Shown here piece after piece: positions 19,101-26,754 of a stretch of 64,000 bases of DNA (the first letter of the stretch is position 1; every line of letters starts with the position of its first letter). Source of the stretch: Streptococcus cuniculipharyngis (GTDB lineage: Bacteria; Bacillota; Bacilli; Lactobacillales; Streptococcaceae). Location of the stretch: the NCBI RefSeq assembly GCF_007859195.1, contig NZ_VOHL01000002.1:206137-270136 (forward strand), in the 5' to 3' direction. The notes beneath the pieces are model-generated. The model was not told the origin of the DNA, made no database searches, and saw only the letters and a program-made list of their open reading frames with translations. Position numbers and translations under genes: made by a program.

Positions 19101-19269
19101 AGCCACAATGGTCGCAACTAGCCCTCTAAACGAGATTAAACCTAGTAGCAAACCTGCCCTATCGGAGAGACGCTTACCAAACACCGGTAGCAAAGGAAAT
19201 CATCTCTTGGCACTAGTAGGTCTCGGTCTACTAAGTCTAATGAGACTTAACAAACGGAAAAAAATATAA
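16156..19269 (+). CDS. LPXTG-anchored zinc metalloprotease with G5 domain and repeat stalk
   Basis: A 1037-residue secreted, wall-anchored protein. The order is a signal peptide (about 1-28, cleavage after VLA), an acidic Ser/Thr/Gln-rich linker, and a catalytic region with HEIGH at 473-477. A downstream QEAFANGFGEF follows, whose E525 is the likely third zinc ligand (52 residues away, close to the spacing in anthrax lethal-factor/PPEP-type M34 enzymes). A G5-like domain comes next (about 605-695, LVGETKVIQDGKNG), then eleven 15-residue repeats of type IPKFEFATGTPETVS, a Pro/Thr linker, LPNTG, a hydrophobic helix and a basic tail. Two adjacent ATGs start it after AAAGAGG. It heads an operon with the genes at 19291 and 22020. 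The M34-like assignment is by motif; the substrate is unknown. Confidence 0.78.
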   Translation: MMTFKKKTFLATSALLAGSLIAPTVLAEESSNQASPGLTQVSTPETEINKGPVNNTGSTETVTTDQTSMVSPNPNLETGADNQPQLNPQEETEQSLGTDQNQEAGPASTDPLAPTVTEKVLETASTEYVIDETLDYGEREIITEKQDSIETTTTTYKTVNNPRYDLPLDETYRYSPGTVYTIDESKELPSDRIVIDESKLFYPLPEDLDAYAALVAQIQANPSIREAAKGGLFTKTINGRTYYFPTEYWDGSGNSITGEEHTIIENMTHLQGTFLPTRDMIQSASSTYLTKFIPVDNSTTADDFKRYYNSHIITESQYADAKANFLRFQAIAPQVEKELIERGKQLLGDDVSPEKMEHYLEYFNNAKKEANEAFDAITQRYNNTLNYRGFSTDYSTTSLEEEKRQWLEEQLNKIPPQIRQNIPNLFVTDNDLIPHRPNTTGLADLSTTINIKNTKSTDESPRTPKKLLRTLLHEIGHTIDINSGLPSYVDESVGSFSTNDNFTNIYTTYYKDRIVRPHYRDIQQEAFANGFGEFLAWKLFGYKPVRYIAQDEVIYDVEEDHQRYKEGYSPIDNQAVIDYFDKLYQKLLDKPATKSEKVVVVDQVTITHTPRKDGKIALGTKPKVEEELIAFATKEVDSPDLLVGETKVIQDGKNGLKRTTTSYSLVNKETGQLVSNTISEIVREAIDQIIAVGTKTVSVPKFEFATGTPETISIPKFEFATGTPETVSIPKFEFATGTPETVSIPKFEFATGTPETVSIPKFEFATGTPETVSIPKFEFATGTPETVVIPTVEFTTGTPETVSIPKFEFATGTPETVSIPKFEFATGTPETVSIPKFEFATGTPETIAIPKFEFATGTPESVKYPTFDLSTLLPTNKGTQTPGTTELKPDMTPPVIKDNTKPETSPTNPVIDSTPPTKEETKPILVPTDTVKTDQSRSELADQTESIPAGKDIIIESSKVPNKHLVQTNPQDYVKLVHKINQATMVATSPLNEIKPSSKPALSERRLPNTGSKGNHLLALVGLGLLSLMRLNKRKKI
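18250..18738 (+). repeat. Tandem 45-bp coding repeats (11 copies)
   Basis: Eleven in-frame 45-bp units encode IPKFEFATGTPETVS. Neighbouring copies alternate between GCT/CCGGAG and GCC/CCAGAG versions, giving a partial 90-bp period that records duplication of unit pairs. Copy 7 is divergent (IPTVEFTTGTPETVS). The repeats probably form the extended stalk that lifts the protease from the wall, and copy number may vary between strains. Confidence 0.92.
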
Positions 19270-19290
19270 AAAGAAAAGGACAGATATCCT

Positions 19291-22014
19291 ATGGCTAGAT
19301 ATTTAATCGGTTACTCTGAAAATGCCTGGAATTTTGACGAAGCTTATGCTGTTTGTAACGATGGAGATATCTTGGAATTTGAAAAAAATTTTACATTTGA
19401 AATTCCAGTGAATCAACAACGAAATATTAATAAAAGTATTCATCTCCTTGGACACAATACTACAGTAGTTGATAACACAACATATTTTCATAGTGCTTTT
19501 ATCGGTAAATTACGTATCGCTAACGGTGCCAAAGTAACCATTTCCAATCTCCTGATGTCTTCTAATGCAGATAAAGAAAACTTGATAATCACTGAACAAT
19601 CTGAACTTACCCTTAACTGCTGCCATATTGAAAATAATCACTGTCATATAGTAATATCATCTAATCAAAACTCTCAACTAATCGTAGATCATTCCTGGAT
19701 TAACGCATCCAATAATGTGCCTTTGGTAAAGGCTGTCAATTCTGTTTGGTCAATCAAATCTACTAATCTTGGAGCTATTATTGTTTCCAATGACAGTAAT
19801 ATTACCCTTAGAGAATGTCTAGTAGATTTATCCATTGATAATAATAATATGATTCAATCTAATAACTCCTCCCTCCATCTGGAGCAGGTGACCCTAAGGA
19901 ATCAACAAAGTAATCACGATTATCCTGCTCTCTGGGCCAGGCGTTCTGAAATTTCGCTAGTTAATTGTCTCCTGGAACAAGGAAAACATCCTGAAAGTAT
20001 TTCGCTAGAATCTTGCTGCCTGACAGTAGAAAATACTAAAGCCACTTCCCTTACCGTTTATAAGAGTATCGTTTCTCTAACTAATACTATTATTGAGGTA
20101 GGAATTTATTGTAATCATTCTTTAATTAGAGGTTTTGGAACTTGCCAATTTTTAGGAAAAAATGAGGAATGCTTTGATATTTTCTCAGAAAATAGTTCGA
20201 GTGTTATCTTAGAAAGTATTGAATTAAATCGTAGTTATATACCTAATATCCAAACTCATAATTACTCTTTAACAAAAATCTCAAACGTAACCTTTCCAAA
20301 TGGTAATCTAGCTGACCTTCATTTTCAGACAGATGAATCTAGCGATTTTATTAAATCAAAACTCAACAGTCAATCTTTAACTCAAAATACTACAAGACCA
20401 CAGCTAAATGCTAGACAACAATTACAAAATCTAGTTGGGCTCAGTCATGTTAAAAAAGAAGTTGACAAAATGTTCAGATTGATCGATTTTAATAATAAAA
20501 GGGTAAAAAAAGGACTAGTTCCTCAAAAGCAAGCCCTTCATGCTATCTTTATGGGAAATTCAGGAACTGGAAAAACTACCGTTGCCCGCTTACTCGGAGA
20601 AATGCTCTTTGAAATCGGAGCATTAGCTGGTGATGATTTTATCTTCCTTGAAGCAACAGAATCTGATTTTGTTTCCTCAGAGCTTAGTAACACTATTATA
20701 AAGACAACAAATCTCTTAGAACAGGCTACAGGAGGCATCTTATTCATTGATAAGGCCTATACCCTAATCAAAAAAAAGCATGAATTCTATTATGGACAAG
20801 AAGCATTCAATACTATTTTAAAATATATGCAAGACCATTATGATGAAATCATGATTATCTTTTCTGATCATACCAAAGAAATGCAACAATTGCTAAAATC
20901 TAACCCTGATTTAAAAGCACGTATTTCAAATATTTTTGATTTTGAAGATTATAGTCCTGAAGAAATTATTCAAATAGGTCATAACCATTTAATACAAGAA
21001 CAATATGTTTTAGAAGATAGTGATTATTATGATAAACATGTAGCTAGTGCCTACCAGTTTACTCCAAATCATAATAACAGTCATTGGATTCATAATTTTA
21101 ATGAACAATTATTAAAAACCATGGCCAATCGTTCCTATAATGAGAACTCTACAGATGTTGCAACGATAAAAAACATTGATATCGATAAAGTTATTCATCA
21201 ATATCTTTCTGGAATTAATCCAGATGAAGACGCCTGGACAAAATTAAATCAACTAATCGGTATTTCGACTGTAAAACATCAAATTAAGACGTTCATTGAC
21301 CTAACAGAATTAAATAAAAAACGCTTTGAACAAGGACAAGCTAACACAGACTTTTCTCTCCATTCCCTATATTTAGGAAATCCTGGCACAGGAAAAACCA
21401 CTGTTGCACGTCTTGTCGGCAAAATTCTTTACCAAAAAGGAATTATCAAGCAACAAAGGTTTATCGAGGTTTCCCGAAGTGACCTAGTTGGTCGCTATAT
21501 CGGTGAAACTTCCATTAAAACAAGAAAAGTTCTTGAAAATGCCCTGGGAGGAGTGTTATTCATTGACGAAGCCTATACTTTATACAAAGACCACGGAAAC
21601 GATTTTGGTAGAGAAGCTATTGATGAGATTTTAAAATTTATGGAGGATCATCGACGTGACATTGTTATTATCTTTGCTGGTTATTCAAAGGAAATGACTA
21701 AGTTCTTACAAATAAACCCTGGATTAGCAAGTCGTATTCCAAATACCTTTAACTTTGAAGATTACACCGCCCAAGAGATTAGCCAAATCGGTTTACTAGG
21801 TATTAAAGAACAAGGTTATATTATTGATGAAAACCACTATAGCCAAATTATTCAAAAAGCCTATCAGGAAAGCAATGACCAAAGTAACGGTCGCTGGATT
21901 CGTAATATGAATGAACAACTGATTCGTTTAATGTCTTCACGTATTGCTCAAACAAATAGCAATGACCTTAACACCATTACTGCAGAAGATTTAAAACAAT
22001 TATTGAAAGGATAA
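19291..22014 (+). CDS. Beta-helix protein with two CbxX/EccA-type AAA+ domains
   Basis: A 907-residue protein without signal peptide, so probably cytoplasmic. Residues about 1-360 have the short hydrophobic/Asn/Ser-rich strand pattern of a right-handed parallel beta-helix. Two AAA+ modules follow. AAA1 has Walker A GNSGTGKT (422-429) but Walker B FIDKAY, with K488 where the catalytic Glu belongs. It also has His at 598 and 601 where AAA2 has Arg868 and Arg871, and no R-Y-I-G pore loop. AAA2 is intact: GNPGTGKT (696-703), FIDEAY (E760) and RYIG (735-738). The relatives are CbbX/SpoVK/EccA hexameric remodelers. It lies 21 bp after the protease gene and 5 bp before the membrane-protein gene. The DNA looks AT-richer than the flanks, suggesting acquisition. 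Function is unknown. Confidence 0.85.
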   Translation: MARYLIGYSENAWNFDEAYAVCNDGDILEFEKNFTFEIPVNQQRNINKSIHLLGHNTTVVDNTTYFHSAFIGKLRIANGAKVTISNLLMSSNADKENLIITEQSELTLNCCHIENNHCHIVISSNQNSQLIVDHSWINASNNVPLVKAVNSVWSIKSTNLGAIIVSNDSNITLRECLVDLSIDNNNMIQSNNSSLHLEQVTLRNQQSNHDYPALWARRSEISLVNCLLEQGKHPESISLESCCLTVENTKATSLTVYKSIVSLTNTIIEVGIYCNHSLIRGFGTCQFLGKNEECFDIFSENSSSVILESIELNRSYIPNIQTHNYSLTKISNVTFPNGNLADLHFQTDESSDFIKSKLNSQSLTQNTTRPQLNARQQLQNLVGLSHVKKEVDKMFRLIDFNNKRVKKGLVPQKQALHAIFMGNSGTGKTTVARLLGEMLFEIGALAGDDFIFLEATESDFVSSELSNTIIKTTNLLEQATGGILFIDKAYTLIKKKHEFYYGQEAFNTILKYMQDHYDEIMIIFSDHTKEMQQLLKSNPDLKARISNIFDFEDYSPEEIIQIGHNHLIQEQYVLEDSDYYDKHVASAYQFTPNHNNSHWIHNFNEQLLKTMANRSYNENSTDVATIKNIDIDKVIHQYLSGINPDEDAWTKLNQLIGISTVKHQIKTFIDLTELNKKRFEQGQANTDFSLHSLYLGNPGTGKTTVARLVGKILYQKGIIKQQRFIEVSRSDLVGRYIGETSIKTRKVLENALGGVLFIDEAYTLYKDHGNDFGREAIDEILKFMEDHRRDIVIIFAGYSKEMTKFLQINPGLASRIPNTFNFEDYTAQEISQIGLLGIKEQGYIIDENHYSQIIQKAYQESNDQSNGRWIRNMNEQLIRLMSSRIAQTNSNDLNTITAEDLKQLLKG

Positions 22015-22019
22015 TTTTT

Positions 22020-22616
22020 ATGTCTAATAATGACTATGTTAAACCACCTAATAAATCAACAGATTCTTATGTTCCTCCTATCCGTGAAAAACAATCCCAC
22101 ATCGCTAGCCCTTCTTTAAAGGACAAGAAAAAAACGTCTTCTAATATTCTATCTACTAGAAGCACAAAAATTCAAGAGCTTATTCAACACTTTGGAAAAA
22201 ACTATTTCATCTTATGTTATTTAGTCGCGATTGTTTTTTATATCTACTTTTGGATTAAAGGTCTATCTTCTAGCTTAGATTCTAATCCTTATACAATTCA
22301 GCAATATCCAGTACACTTTATTTTAGTCATTATCTTATTCATTTCAAATATCATATTATTTCCTATCGCTATAAGACCACTCTACCATTACGTTCGATTA
22401 GCATTTATTGGTATCATGAGATTAATACTTCCAGATGCTTATATCACTAAGTCCGGTAACTTTTTCTTTGTCGATGATACTACCAAAACCATATATGGTT
22501 GTACTCAATTTTTCTTATTGCTTTCAATAGTATTCCTATCGGCTATTTTACTTACTTTTAACTTTATTCCCGCAACTGCCTATCTCATTTATTTTTTCAA
22601 ATTCAGAAAACGATAA
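22020..22616 (+). CDS. Membrane protein of unknown function (third gene of the protease/AAA+ operon)
   Basis: A 198-residue protein that I do not recognise. Residues 1-58 are hydrophilic, rich in Pro, Ser and Lys, with two similar short stretches (NDYVKPP, DSYVPP). Three hydrophobic segments follow (about 63-81, 96-119 and 160-190, the last long enough to cross twice), and it ends in a basic KFRKR. The start is five bases after the AAA+ gene stop, so the two are co-transcribed and perhaps form a membrane-docked complex. A strong terminator follows at 22661. Base composition is AT-rich like the AAA+ gene. Confidence 0.8.
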   Translation: MSNNDYVKPPNKSTDSYVPPIREKQSHIASPSLKDKKKTSSNILSTRSTKIQELIQHFGKNYFILCYLVAIVFYIYFWIKGLSSSLDSNPYTIQQYPVHFILVIILFISNIILFPIAIRPLYHYVRLAFIGIMRLILPDAYITKSGNFFFVDDTTKTIYGCTQFFLLLSIVFLSAILLTFNFIPATAYLIYFFKFRKR

Positions 22617-22660
22617 ATCAATTTCTATCTCCTAACTTACCCACTCTGTGGCACACTCAA

Positions 22661-22694
22661 AAAAACCAAGGACTTCCTGACCCTTGGTTTTTTT
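22661..22694 (+). terminator. Terminator closing the protease/AAA+ operon
   Basis: Arms AAACCAAGG/CCTTGGTTT are followed by a run of T, 45 bp after the last stop of the operon. Confidence 0.88.
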
Positions 22695-22765
22695 GCTTGG
22701 TTACGACGTTAAATAGACTAGTGACAGGAAGAATAAAGGTATCTTCTAGCCTTCATTCTCAGCTA

Positions 22766-22792
22766 AAAAGCACGAGGATTTTTCCTCATGCT
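22766..22792 (-). terminator. Terminator after the TauE/SafE permease gene
   Basis: Arms AGCACGAGGA/TCCTCATGCT (one wobble) are followed by TTTTT on the minus strand. Confidence 0.78.
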
Positions 22793-22816
22793 AGTAACTT
22801 TCTATTCCTTACTATC

Positions 22817-23698
22817 TTAATGGCTAGCCTGCCGAGAAGCCTTAATCATGGTCACACCAGTGTAGATAACCACACCAACAACCAACCATTTAAGCACGGT
22901 TATTGGGATATTGGTCAAGAACAAGACCGCAATAATCACCCCAATAACACCGCCAACAACAATACCTGCAAAACCAGTCCAGTTAACCCGGTCTGCCTTG
23001 ATAAAAGGAATACTTGAAGTGGTCATCACTACTGCCGCATTCAACATCATTACTGGCATGGCGATGGTTGGGCTCAACCCCAACATTGAGAAGAAAATCA
23101 ATTCTGGAGCATAGTTACCAAGACCAATCGTCATCAGGGCACCACAGAGGAAGTTAAAGACAATCCCAATCACCAACCAAATCCCCTTGAGACCGGTAAC
23201 ACTTTCATCCAAGCCATCCCCTGGGTTAGTGAGCAGGCGGAAAACAGTAAAACAAGCAGCACAAATCAACAGAGTTCCCAAAATCAGCTGAACCGTTGAG
23301 GTTTTCCAATTTTTGGTGAGGCGTGTTCCTGCTACTGCTCCAAAAATAGAAGCAATCGCCATTGAAAGAAGGGTGGTCATATCCACCTTCACCGCCAAGA
23401 TAAAGCAGAGGGCCTGCACTAGGGTCGGAATATTATGTACCGCATTCATGGTGCCCGGAATTTTGCTGTCATCATCCACAAGCTTGGTCATCTTGAAAAA
23501 AGTTGTCGTCGTTGCAAATGACCCAATCCCTAAGGCGTCCAAACAGTCAGTCACCAAACCAATCCAAAACCCTGTTCCAAAACGTTTAAAAAGATTAATC
23601 TTATTTTTTTTCGCATGTAACAAGATAAAACCAGTCATGAAGACAATAGTTGCCACCAATAAAAATTGAATCGTTCGTAAAATCATATTATTATCCAT
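22817..23698 (-). CDS. TauE/SafE family sulfite/anion permease
   Basis: A 293-residue polytopic protein with about eight hydrophobic helices in two halves. Each half opens with the family pattern of an amphipathic re-entrant region: GFWIGLVTDCLDALGIGSFATTT, and later FLCGALMTIGLGNYAP. TauE/SafE proteins export sulfite, sulfoacetate or other small organic anions; the substrate here cannot be told. No clear ribosome binding site precedes the first ATG, and the ATG four codons later is an alternative. It is transcribed toward the island terminator and is divergent from cppA. Confidence 0.86.
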   Translation of the reverse strand: MDNNMILRTIQFLLVATIVFMTGFILLHAKKNKINLFKRFGTGFWIGLVTDCLDALGIGSFATTTTFFKMTKLVDDDSKIPGTMNAVHNIPTLVQALCFILAVKVDMTTLLSMAIASIFGAVAGTRLTKNWKTSTVQLILGTLLICAACFTVFRLLTNPGDGLDESVTGLKGIWLVIGIVFNFLCGALMTIGLGNYAPELIFFSMLGLSPTIAMPVMMLNAAVVMTTSSIPFIKADRVNWTGFAGIVVGGVIGVIIAVLFLTNIPITVLKWLVVGVVIYTGVTMIKASRQASH

Positions 23699-23813
23699 AA
23701 TATCTAGTTTACCCTAAAAAAGGCTACTTGTAAATAATAATTTACCAAATGGCATATAAATTCTTGCTAAAATCAGTAAATTCGTCTAAAATGGAGAGGA
23801 TATGGAGGTTGAC

Positions 23814-24551
23814 ATGACATTGTTCGATACTATCAGATTTCAAACGCCTGTTATACGCGTAAAGGATAAAGAAGCTAACATTAACTTTTTCAGAGAGGTA
23901 TGTGGCTTCAAACTTTTGACAGAAGAAAATTCTCTGGCATTTTTTTGTGCCCTGAAAGACAAGGAGACGCGCTTTAGCCTAGAAGAATCACCGGAATACC
24001 GAACACGGGCTGCCCGAGGAAATAAAAAGCTAAACAAGCTCATTTTTAAGACGTCCAGACCTCAAGACATTGAGGCACTCTTGGCTCAGGGCCACCCTGT
24101 TCAACAGGTTTTCAAAGGAAAACAAGGCTATGCTTTTGAAGCTTACTCTCCTCAAGGAGACCTTATCCTCTTGCATGCCGAAGATAACTACTCCTTGCTT
24201 GAGCCTACTAAGGATCGCACGTTTAGGTCACTGCCTGATTTTAAAGGACTTTGGGACTATCAGTTAGATGCCGTCATACTCAATGTTCTAGATGACAAGC
24301 TTTCCCAAGATTTTTACCAAGGTCTGCCCCTAACTATTGATGTCTCACTGGCTCAGGGGGAGGATTTGGCTAGTGACCCTGCTAAAATCTGGGACTTAGA
24401 AATTTTAGAATTCACCGTCGCTCAAGATGACGACCTCAGGGCTCTGGGAGAATTTTTCGCTCAAAAACAAGCCCCCTACTTTTTGGATAAAAAAGAATGT
24501 ATTCTCGTGGTTTCAGACCCTAGCAACATTGAACTATGGTTTCAAAAATGA
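23814..24551 (+). CDS. cppA: CppA family protein
   Basis: A 245-residue protein with an N-terminal VOC-like domain (about 1-125, with QTPVIRVKDKEANINFFREVCGFKLL) and a C-terminal CppA domain. CppA was reported in pneumococcus as a complement C3-degrading protein. However, the fold is that of glyoxalase-like VOC proteins and there is no signal peptide, so an extracellular protease role is uncertain. The start at 23814 is set by GGAGG seven bases upstream; an ATG at 23802 has poor spacing. The stop overlaps the next gene start (ATGA). Confidence 0.85.
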   Translation: MTLFDTIRFQTPVIRVKDKEANINFFREVCGFKLLTEENSLAFFCALKDKETRFSLEESPEYRTRAARGNKKLNKLIFKTSRPQDIEALLAQGHPVQQVFKGKQGYAFEAYSPQGDLILLHAEDNYSLLEPTKDRTFRSLPDFKGLWDYQLDAVILNVLDDKLSQDFYQGLPLTIDVSLAQGEDLASDPAKIWDLEILEFTVAQDDDLRALGEFFAQKQAPYFLDKKECILVVSDPSNIELWFQK

Positions 24552-25474
24552 CAACAAATATTTTAAGGAAAATCAATCACCAAATAAACGCAGGTATCTA
24601 TCACGGTGCCAGCCTCTCTCTCTATGACAAGGAAAAGGGTTGGCAACGACACTACCTTGGAACACTAGATGGCAAAGACCTAACTCAAGCTGACCTCATC
24701 TATGATTTGGCCAGTGTCTCTAAGGTTGTAGGAGTCGGGACCCTCATGATTTTTCTTCTTCATCGTGGTAGCCTGGAACTAGACCAAACCTTGCAAACCT
24801 ACTACCCTGCTTTTCAACATAAACAGGTCACCTTGCGAGCCCTACTCACGCATAGTTCAGGACTCGACCCTTTTATTCCCAATCGTGACCAACTTTCTGC
24901 TAACCAACTAATTGAGGCTATGAACCAACTTCAATTAACAGGCGACCAAACCTTCCACTATACCGATGTTAATTTTATCCTCCTAGGTCTCATGTTGGAA
25001 AGCCTGACTGGTAAATCACTTGATCGCCTATTTCAGGAGGAGATTTTCGACCCCTGGCAAATGACACACACCTCCTTTGGTCCTATTCCAGGAGCTGTGC
25101 CAACCCTCAAAGGAATTACTGATGGGCAAGTTCATGACCCCAAGGCTAAAATTTTAGGCCATCATACAGGTAGCGCTGGCCTCTTTTCTAACCTGACTGA
25201 TTTAGAGATTTTCCTCCAGCACTACCTGATTGATGATTTTGCCAGTCAGCTCAGCCAAAATTATTCTTTTGCAGATAAGGAACGTTCTCTTGCTTGGGAT
25301 TTACAGGGAGATTGGCTCCTGCACACTGGCTATACTGGTACCTTTATCATGTTTAACCGTCATCATCAAAAAGCCGCCATTTTTTTAACCAATCGGACCT
25401 ATGAAAAAGATGACCGTCAACAATGGATCGAGGACCGCAATGAGCTCATTGAGCTCATTAAAGAGCAATTATAG
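24548..25474 (+). CDS. Serine hydrolase, beta-lactamase/class C family
   Basis: A 308-residue protein with the penicillin-binding fold. It has the SxxK motif SVSK near residue 59, a Tyr-x-Asn-type motif YTDVN near residue 143, and HTG in LLHTGYTGT near the C-terminus. No signal peptide is seen, so it is probably a cytoplasmic esterase or amidase rather than a true beta-lactamase. It is translationally coupled to cppA by ATGA, an arrangement also seen in other streptococci. A very strong terminator follows. Confidence 0.85.
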   Translation: MTTNILRKINHQINAGIYHGASLSLYDKEKGWQRHYLGTLDGKDLTQADLIYDLASVSKVVGVGTLMIFLLHRGSLELDQTLQTYYPAFQHKQVTLRALLTHSSGLDPFIPNRDQLSANQLIEAMNQLQLTGDQTFHYTDVNFILLGLMLESLTGKSLDRLFQEEIFDPWQMTHTSFGPIPGAVPTLKGITDGQVHDPKAKILGHHTGSAGLFSNLTDLEIFLQHYLIDDFASQLSQNYSFADKERSLAWDLQGDWLLHTGYTGTFIMFNRHHQKAAIFLTNRTYEKDDRQQWIEDRNELIELIKEQL

Positions 25475-25503
25475 GCCAGAAGGCGCAAAATAGTAACACT
25501 GAA

Positions 25504-25534
25504 AAAACCCCTAGTCAACTTGACTAGGGGTTTT
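25504..25534 (+). terminator. Terminator of the cppA-serine hydrolase operon
   Basis: Nearly perfect 15-bp arms built on ACCCCTAGTC/GACTAGGGGT, flanked by A- and T-runs. Confidence 0.9.
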
Positions 25535-25546
25535 GAGTAGATAAAA

Positions 25547-25570
25547 AAGTTAAGGCAAATGCCTTAACTT
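25547..25570 (-). terminator. Terminator of the aquaglyceroporin gene
   Basis: Perfect arms AAGTTAAGGC/GCCTTAACTT with a 4-base loop, followed by TTTTTT on the minus strand. Confidence 0.9.
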
Positions 25571-25572
25571 AA

Positions 25573-26418
25573 TTAAAGATAGAGGGCTTTAAAGAGAGCC
25601 ACTGCCAAAATACCCGCCAAAATCGGTGCCACAACACCAACCCAAGCATACCACCACTGTGAGTCTGACTTGGCTTGGCCAAGAACTGATTTTGGTAAGA
25701 AATGATGCACAAGACGTGGACCTAAGTCACGCGCAGGATTCAAACCTGCCCCCGTTGGACCACCTAGACCCGCAATAATAGCCATCAACAAGAAGCCAAT
25801 ACCTAGATGGGCAACTGCCAAACTGCCTGTTGTGTAGGGTGCAACAGTCGTTTCTGCTACCGTTTGGTCATAACCTGTAGCCACCAATTTATCAACCAAT
25901 TCTGCACCGAAAAAGTTTTTAGTGAGGGCAAGTACGCCAAAGAAGAGCACGAAAGACCCAAAGAATTCACTAATCAAACCATTGACTGTCGCTTGTTTAC
26001 GCGTCTCAGCACGACCATCAGCCAAGGCATTCACGATAGAAAAACTACCGAGGATTGCTTGACCGTCCTCTGTTTTACGGAAATATGGCCCATACATCCC
26101 AACAACGACCAATTGGCCAAAGATAGCTCCTAGAAATTGTGCCAAGATATAAGGCAAAACATGTCCCCAAGGAAAAAGACCAGAAACTGCCAGACCCAAG
26201 GTCAAGGCTGGGTTAACATGATTTCCAGATACATTTCCAAACATCAAGGCTGGTAACATCAAGGCTAAACCATACCCTAGTGAAACCAAGATCAGACCAT
26301 TCCCCTGGCCCTTGGTTCCTTTTAAACTAACATTGGCAACAACACCATTTCCCAAAATAATGAGAAAGGCTGTTGCAATAAATTCAGTGAGATATTTCAC
26401 TGACCAAGTCACATCCAT
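25573..26418 (-). CDS. Aquaporin/glycerol facilitator (MIP family)
   Basis: A 281-residue channel with six membrane helices and both pore signatures, NHVNPALTLG near residue 68 and GLNPARDLG near residue 228. The Asp after the second NPA-R (NPARD) is the usual mark of glycerol-conducting members. An extended loop before helix 5 (about 150-195) resembles the Gla-type proteins of lactic acid bacteria that pass water, glycerol and dihydroxyacetone. GGGAGG precedes the ATG. It is monocistronic with its own terminator. Confidence 0.92.
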   Translation of the reverse strand: MDVTWSVKYLTEFIATAFLIILGNGVVANVSLKGTKGQGNGLILVSLGYGLALMLPALMFGNVSGNHVNPALTLGLAVSGLFPWGHVLPYILAQFLGAIFGQLVVVGMYGPYFRKTEDGQAILGSFSIVNALADGRAETRKQATVNGLISEFFGSFVLFFGVLALTKNFFGAELVDKLVATGYDQTVAETTVAPYTTGSLAVAHLGIGFLLMAIIAGLGGPTGAGLNPARDLGPRLVHHFLPKSVLGQAKSDSQWWYAWVGVVAPILAGILAVALFKALYL

Positions 26419-26600
26419 GTGATTATCCTCCCATAAACTTTTATAGCATTAACATTTTAACAATTATTTCGCCTAATGTAAAGAAAAGATTTCCAAAAAA
26501 ATAAAACAGATAACTAAAATTCGTCTATAAACAAGGGTTTCATCGCCTTTCATCGCTAACGCTTAAACAAGCTTTCTCTATATCGTCGTAATCTGCTATG

Positions 26601-26669
26601 CTAGCTCCCAACTGGCCGTTTTATGATGGTTCTTGCTCCGTGCACCAATTGAGTTTTTGGCTTAATCAT
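26601..26669 (-). pseudogene. Possible remnant of an IS110-type transposase
   Basis: The 336-bp gap 26419-26754 has no intact gene. A 22-codon stretch (MIKPKTQLVHGARTIIKRP) ending in TAG resembles the L-I/V-H-G-A-R segment near the C-terminus of IS110/IS1111 transposases. The match is short and no inverted ends were recognised, so this is tentative. The remaining sequence holds only the terminator at 26695-26732 and upstream DNA of the channel gene. Confidence 0.3.
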
Positions 26670-26694
26670 AGGTCAAAGGCTCAGGCTAACACGA

Positions 26695-26732
26695 AATAAC
26701 TCCCTACTTAAAATCAGCTGTAGAGAGTTATT
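26695..26732 (-). terminator. Terminator after the serine-rich LPXTG gene
   Basis: Arms AATAACTCCCTAC/GTAGAGAGTTATT (one mismatch) with a 12-base loop, 22 bp past the stop codon. Confidence 0.65.
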
Positions 26733-26754
26733 CTTCATCATAGAAACACTTGAA

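Noticed and set aside
14936..22694. Prophage or integrative element
   Set aside because: No integrase, att repeats, tRNA junction, capsid or conjugation genes were seen around the island.
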